Source: Clostridia bacterium
GTDB lineage: Bacteria; Bacillota; Clostridia; Oscillospirales; CAG-272
DNA length: 9,416 bases
Assembly: GCA_017407375.1 (NCBI GenBank)
Contig: JAFQWT010000085.1
Span: 1-9,416 of the forward strand
Reading direction: 5' to 3'
Made by a program: the position numbers and the translations under genes. Positions within the stretch are counted from its first letter, which is position 1. Every line of letters begins with the position of its first letter. Positions 6,455 through 9,416 of the stretch are shown here, one piece after another. The notes below the pieces were generated by a model, which searched no databases, was not told the DNA's origin, and worked only from the letters and a program-made list of their open reading frames with translations.

Positions 6455-6908
6455 CAGTAAATTCAGCGATATCATCAACGCCTCCTTACAAAAGGTCAAG
6501 GAATTTGCCACTTCCGAGACCGTGATCGGAGAGCCCATCACGGTCGGTGCCACCACCATCATTCCCGTCTCCCGCATTACCATGGGCTTTGCCTCGGGCG
6601 GTGTGGATTACGCGGGGAAAAAGCAACGCGAGCCCGCTCCCGCCCGCGCCAACAATTTCGGCGGTGGCGGCGGCACGGGGGTCAACATCACCCCCATTGC
6701 CTTCCTTGTGATCTCCGAGAGCGGCACGACCGAGCTTTTGCCCATCACGGGGTACGATGAAGGCAGCTCCGTGGAAAAGATCGCCTCGCTCATTGAGCGC
6801 TCGCCCGACATCCTTTCGCGTCTGCGCGACGTCTTTACAAAGAAAAAGGACTCCTCCTCCGAGATCCGCGTGGAGGATGAAAGCGCCGAGGCGGACGAGG
6901 AAAAATAA
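6447..6908 (+). CDS. gerW: Spore germination/sporulation protein GerW (YtfJ family)
   Basis: The 153-residue soluble protein has the complete GerW/YtfJ core: TVIGEPITVGATTIIPVSRI (25-44), MGFASGG (46-52), the glycine patch FGGGGGTG (71-78) and VNITPIAFLV (79-88), ending with a charged tail rich in K, then E and D. In B. subtilis this forespore protein is needed for normal L-alanine germination; its biochemistry is not established. The start at 6447 has AAAAGGAG (6432-6439) at 7 nt, so the in-frame ATG at 6408 is not needed. Its presence places the organism in a sporulating lineage, though it does not prove that the organism itself sporulates. Confidence 0.94.
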   Translation: MADSKFSDIINASLQKVKEFATSETVIGEPITVGATTIIPVSRITMGFASGGVDYAGKKQREPAPARANNFGGGGGTGVNITPIAFLVISESGTTELLPITGYDEGSSVEKIASLIERSPDILSRLRDVFTKKKDSSSEIRVEDESAEADEEK

Positions 6909-6991
6909 GCATTTTTCTCACAAATTCACAGGGTTTTCTTTCTGTTTTTCGTCCATAGTAAAAGGAGAAAAAACACCGAGAGGTTTTCGCT

Positions 6992-8062
6992 GTGAAGCTA
7001 AGAATGATCCCCCTTTTCCTTATCCTCGCCCTGGCTCTTGCCGCCCCGCTTTTTGCCGTGGCAGCAGAGCCGTCCGCGGTACTTTCCGCCGAATGTGCCG
7101 TCCTGACCGATGCCACCACGGGACGGATCCTTTTTGGAAAAAATGCCGATAAGCGCCATCCCATGGCCAGCACCACAAAGATCATGACGGCGCTGGTCGC
7201 CTTGGAGCGGTGTCCCCTGGATACCGTTGTCACCATCCGCCTCGAGGCCGTGGGCGTTGAGGGCTCCTCGGTCTATCTCAAGGCGGGTGACCGCTACACC
7301 ATGGAGGCGCTGTTGCACGCGCTGCTGCTGCAAAGCGCCAATGACGCTGCCGAGGCCATCGCCTATGCGGTGGCAGGGGGTGTTGAGCCCTTTGTGGCCC
7401 TGATGAATGAGGAGGCCGCCGCCCTCGGGCTTACCGACACCCATTTTGATAACCCCCACGGACTTGACGGGGACACGCACTACACCACCGCTGCGGAGCT
7501 TGCCGCCATAACGCGCAAGGCGCTGGAGCATCCCGATCTTGCAAGGATCGTCTCCACCCGCCGCTACGTTTTTGCCACGGTCGAGGGGGAGAGCGCACGC
7601 ACGCTTATCAACCACAATAAGCTCCTTCACCTTTATGAGGGAGCGGTGGGGGTCAAGACCGGCTTCACCAAGCGCTGCGGCCGCTGTCTTGTCAGCGCTG
7701 CCACGCGTGACGGACTTACCCTCATCGCCGTGACGCTGGATGCCCCCTCCGACTGGCACGACCACGCCGCCCTGCTGGACTACGGCTACGCGACCCTAGA
7801 AAGCCGCGTGTTGGCCGAGCCGCATTCCCTCTCTCTTTCGGTACCCGTGTTCGGGAGGGATACCACCGTCACCGTTACCAACAGCGAGGAGATCCGCCTG
7901 ACGCTGGAGCGCACGGCCCCTTCCCCGCTCCCCGTTTACGAGCTTTTCCCTGCGCCGCCGCTCCCCGTAACAAAAGGGGCGCTGGCGGGCTACGTCACCT
8001 ACACCGCCACCGACGGAAGCTCTGTCACCTCACCGCTTGTCTATCAGAACTCCGCAAGCTAG
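6992..8062 (+). CDS. dacF: D-alanyl-D-alanine carboxypeptidase (serine-type, S11; DacF-like)
   Basis: This 356-residue low-molecular-weight penicillin-binding protein trims the terminal D-Ala from peptidoglycan stem peptides outside the membrane. A signal peptide (1-25, hydrophobic core 6-22, probable cleavage after AVAA) is followed by the three active-site motifs: S60-T-T-K63, S115-A-N117 and K222-T-G224. A reduced PBP5-type C-terminal region follows (about 270-356). No clear amphipathic membrane-anchoring helix is visible at the C-terminus, which ends in VYQNSAS. GTG 6992 is chosen because GAGAGG (6978-6983) lies 8 nt upstream; ATG at 7004 is an in-frame alternative. The position after gerW and before rluB suggests a spore-cortex role like DacF/DacB, but a vegetative role cannot be excluded. 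The 83-bp gap before it is the largest in the series. Confidence 0.93.
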   Translation: MKLRMIPLFLILALALAAPLFAVAAEPSAVLSAECAVLTDATTGRILFGKNADKRHPMASTTKIMTALVALERCPLDTVVTIRLEAVGVEGSSVYLKAGDRYTMEALLHALLLQSANDAAEAIAYAVAGGVEPFVALMNEEAAALGLTDTHFDNPHGLDGDTHYTTAAELAAITRKALEHPDLARIVSTRRYVFATVEGESARTLINHNKLLHLYEGAVGVKTGFTKRCGRCLVSAATRDGLTLIAVTLDAPSDWHDHAALLDYGYATLESRVLAEPHSLSLSVPVFGRDTTVTVTNSEEIRLTLERTAPSPLPVYELFPAPPLPVTKGALAGYVTYTATDGSSVTSPLVYQNSAS

Positions 8063-8089
8063 AACACAACCGCCCGAAAGGCACTCAAT

Positions 8090-8851
8090 ATGAACGAAAA
8101 GAATCTTGTCAGACTTCAAAAGTATTTTACCGACTGCGGCGTGATGTCGCGCCGCGCCGCCGAGGCCGCGATCCTTGCGGGCGAGGTAAACGTCAACGGC
8201 CACCCCGCCACCCTCGGGCAGAAGATCCTGCCGGGGCGCGATATCGTGGTCTATCGCGGTAAGCCGATCCTCGCCCGCAAAAACCGCGAATATACGTACA
8301 TCGTCATCAATAAGCCGCGCGGGTACGTCACCACCTCTGCCGATCCCGAAGGGCGCCGCTGTGTGCTTGACCTCCTCCCCGAGGAGTGCGGGCGTGTCTA
8401 TCCCGTGGGTCGCCTGGACATGACCTCGGAGGGGATCCTCATCCTGACCGATGATGGCGACCTCGCCAATAAGCTCACCCACCCGGGGCACGACGTTCCC
8501 AAGGTCTACCGCGTCAAGGTCAGCGAGGCCGTCACCGTGGAGCAGCTGGAAAAGCTCCGCTCTCCCCTCACCATCGACGGCTACGTCATTGAGCCCGTCA
8601 CCACCGAGGTCAGCGACGTCACTGAGACCGGCACCGTCCTCAAAATGACGCTTTACGAGGGCAGAAACCGCCAGATCCGCAAAATGTGCGCGGCCGTGGG
8701 CCTCACCGTCAAGCGTCTTTCCCGCGTTTCCATCGGCAAGCTCAAGCTGAACGGCCTTGCCGTCGGGGACTGGCGTTATCTTGATGAAAAAGAGGTGGAC
8801 TACCTTAAGCGGAGCGCCGAAAAGAAGCGCCCAAGACCAATATCGCAGTAA
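8090..8851 (+). CDS. rluB: 23S rRNA pseudouridine synthase, RluB/RsuA family
   Basis: The 253-residue protein isomerises a uridine in rRNA; Firmicutes members usually act on the helix equivalent to E. coli U2605 of 23S rRNA. An N-terminal S4 RNA-binding domain (about 6-65; RLQKYF, MSRRAAEAAILAGEVNVNG) is followed by the catalytic domain, with INKPRGYVTT near 73-82, the active-site Asp D110 in VGRLDMTSEGILILT, then LYEGRNRQIRKM and the typical LSRVSIGKLKL near the C-terminus. GAAAGG (8076-8081) is 8 nt before the ATG, and the start is 27 bp after the carboxypeptidase stop. RsuA, RluE and RluF are the alternatives within the family; context (after a dac gene) favours RluB. The C-terminal tail KKRPRP is basic. 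Confidence 0.93.
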   Translation: MNEKNLVRLQKYFTDCGVMSRRAAEAAILAGEVNVNGHPATLGQKILPGRDIVVYRGKPILARKNREYTYIVINKPRGYVTTSADPEGRRCVLDLLPEECGRVYPVGRLDMTSEGILILTDDGDLANKLTHPGHDVPKVYRVKVSEAVTVEQLEKLRSPLTIDGYVIEPVTTEVSDVTETGTVLKMTLYEGRNRQIRKMCAAVGLTVKRLSRVSIGKLKLNGLAVGDWRYLDEKEVDYLKRSAEKKRPRPISQ

Positions 8852-8868
8852 AAGATAGCGCTTTCTAC

Positions 8869-8878
8869 GTAAATTTAC
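8869..8878. promoter_or_regulatory. 10-bp perfect palindrome upstream of a promoter (possible operator)
   Basis: GTAAATTTAC is a perfect inverted repeat that ends 10 bp before the -35 of the promoter at 8889-8917. The location suits an activator or repressor site, but a 10-bp palindrome is not rare by chance and it matches no operator I can name. It lies 17 bp after the rluB stop. Confidence 0.25.
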
Positions 8879-8888
8879 AATTTCGCCA

Positions 8889-8917
8889 TTGAAAACGCAA
8901 AAAACGGGAGATATACT
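8889..8917 (+). promoter_or_regulatory. Sigma-A-type promoter for the 9089 gene
   Basis: TTGAAA (8889-8894), a 17-nt spacer and TATACT (8912-8917) form a good promoter with 5/6 matches in each hexamer. The predicted start is near 8923-8925, which gives a 5' untranslated leader of about 165 nt before the ATG at 9089. It is the only convincing promoter I found between lon and the right end. Confidence 0.78.
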
Positions 8918-8923
8918 ATAGTT

Positions 8924-9088
8924 GCGTTTGAGAGTGATCCCATTTTGGCTAAGCACCAGGGGGCGTTATCCTAACAGCTTTTCCCTTCCTTCCCTCTGAA
9001 GACATCCCTGTGTCCAAAAGCAAACACCGCCGGTATCAGAGCCCCCTCGCTCTTCTATCGGCGGATTTTTTATTTGTGAGGACAAGAC
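8924..9088 (+). ncRNA. Candidate cis-regulatory leader RNA (attenuator/riboswitch-like), class unknown
   Basis: The leader contains no credible coding region and several possible stems: GTTTG (8926-8930) with CAAAC (9021-9025), or GCTTTT (8977-8982) with AAAAGC (9016-9021); a compact GCGTTA/TAAC-A-GC hairpin with loop TCC (8963-8978); and GACA/TGTC (9001-9014). It then has a pyrimidine-rich tract (8979-8996) and ends with a strong terminator (9027-9075) that finishes 2 nt before the Shine-Dalgarno site. AGGGGGC (8958-8964) is the exact reverse complement of GCCCCCT (9041-9047) in the terminator top, so an alternative fold or loop contact could switch termination. It shows none of the riboswitch cores I know (TPP, SAM, cobalamin, glycine, lysine, purine, guanidine, fluoride, c-di-GMP, T-box). 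The ligand or trigger is unknown. Confidence 0.5.
9027..9075 (+). terminator. Intrinsic terminator directly before the 9089 gene (attenuator position)
   Basis: CCGCCG (9027-9032) pairs with CGGCGG (9059-9064), extended by a G-U, two more pairs, a 2x2 internal loop and AGAGC/GCTCT, with loop CCCCTC. It is followed by ATTTTTTATTT (9065-9075). The hairpin and T-tract fit a strong rho-independent terminator. It lies about 175-200 nt beyond rluB but also downstream of a good promoter, so it may both end rluB transcripts and attenuate the 9089 gene. Confidence 0.8.
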
Positions 9089-9416
9089 ATGAAGAAAAAA
9101 TGGAAAGCAACGACCGTTTTCGGGGGCTTATTGCTCTTATCGTTAGCCCTATCCCTTGTGTACTCCCTCGTCAGAATGCTCTTGGCTCCCGATGTCATTC
9201 CGGAAGGCGAGCCACTTCAAAAGGTGAAGGCCGATTACCTATTGATGCTTGTGGAGTGCCTTCTCGGGCTACTCGTCATGATGCTGCCGACGCTCATCAA
9301 GCGCCGATGGAGGTTCGTTGTTCCAAGCACGGCCGTCATGCTTTATTACGTATTTTTATACTGTGCCATATATCTTGGTGAGGTCCGAAATTTCTATTAT
9401 GTCATTCCCCATTGGG
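9089..9416 (+). CDS. Small multi-pass membrane protein of unknown function, 5' part (runs off the window)
   Basis: The open frame from ATG 9089 runs to the window edge (109 complete codons, no stop). GAGGA (9078-9082) is 6 nt upstream. The N-terminus MKKKWK is positive-inside; hydrophobic segments fall at about 8-31, 50-69 and 80-97. A basic cytoplasmic-type loop, KRRWR (71-75), follows the second segment, and LGEVRNFYYVIPHW (96-109) follows the third. The pattern LGExxxFYxxxPxW resembles a motif in DUF2238/YjdF-like and related small integral membrane proteins, where it is often followed by D and a histidine; this is recollection, not a search. No function is assigned. The overlapping frame starting at GTG 9010 is rejected because it has no Shine-Dalgarno site and runs through the terminator hairpin. 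Confidence 0.78.
   Translation, partial: MKKKWKATTVFGGLLLLSLALSLVYSLVRMLLAPDVIPEGEPLQKVKADYLLMLVECLLGLLVMMLPTLIKRRWRFVVPSTAVMLYYVFLYCAIYLGEVRNFYYVIPHW

Noticed and set aside
6897..6919. Inverted repeat GAGgAAAAAT / ATTTTTCTC after gerW
   Set aside because: The stem is almost all A-T with a bulge and no T-tract follows. It is too weak to call a terminator.
6909..6991. Possible sporulation sigma-factor promoter before the carboxypeptidase
   Set aside because: CATAGTAA resembles part of a sigma-E/K -10, but the conserved T is missing and no matching -35 is found. No sigma-F/G pattern fits. Not supportable by eye.
9010..9381. Plus-strand frame starting at GTG, 123 codons
   Set aside because: There is no Shine-Dalgarno site, it passes through the terminator and overlaps the clearly hydrophobic membrane-protein frame that starts at 9089 with a good ribosome binding site.
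1..9416. Defence system, mobile element, CRISPR array, tRNA or rRNA
   Set aside because: No repeat-spacer pattern, transposase, integrase, phage gene, long terminal repeat, tRNA or rRNA was seen. The window is conserved core genome.

Overview
The window reads as chromosomal DNA of a fairly GC-rich, endospore-forming-lineage Firmicute (class Clostridia; a gut or rumen-type genome is a guess). The reasons are the gene order scpA-scpB-ytfI-gerW-D,D-carboxypeptidase-rluB, the lon-ysxC pair, strong AGGAGG-type ribosome binding sites, and sigma-A-type promoters. There is no sign of phage, transposon, CRISPR or other accessory DNA. It is mostly a housekeeping and sporulation-associated block.

Layout. 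Positions 1-102 (minus strand) hold the first 34 codons of infC, which starts on the rare codon ATT. Upstream of it on the minus strand are a strong Shine-Dalgarno site, an intrinsic terminator, a roughly 155-nt structured leader (probably an L20-type autoregulatory attenuator) and a consensus promoter with phased A-tracts. A divergent lon promoter (extended -10) lies about 100 bp away and starts a long plus-strand gene series: lon (492-2933), ysxC/engB (2935-3531), an M50 membrane metalloprotease (3534-4193), scpA (4202-5023), scpB (about 4989-5732), ytfI/DUF2953 (5768-6454), gerW/ytfJ (6447-6908), a dacF-like D-Ala-D-Ala carboxypeptidase (6992-8062) and rluB (8090-8851). Gaps run from an 8-35 bp overlap to 83 bp, with no convincing terminator or promoter between genes, so they may form one transcription unit or a few nested ones.

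After rluB comes a 237-bp intergenic region with its own promoter (8889-8917), a roughly 165-nt untranslated leader ending in an intrinsic terminator directly before a Shine-Dalgarno site, and then the start of a small multi-pass membrane protein (9089 to the window edge).

Functional logic. Lon degrades misfolded proteins, YsxC assembles the 50S subunit, RluB modifies 23S rRNA, and ScpAB forms the SMC condensin that segregates chromosomes. YtfI, GerW and the carboxypeptidase link the block to spore envelope, cortex and germination functions. The most unusual signals are regulatory RNA rather than protein: the infC leader, where a possible long-range antiterminator pairing can be drawn, and the leader at 8924-9088, where a 7-nt upstream segment exactly complements the terminator loop. 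The second matches no riboswitch class I can recall and is the best candidate here for something undescribed.
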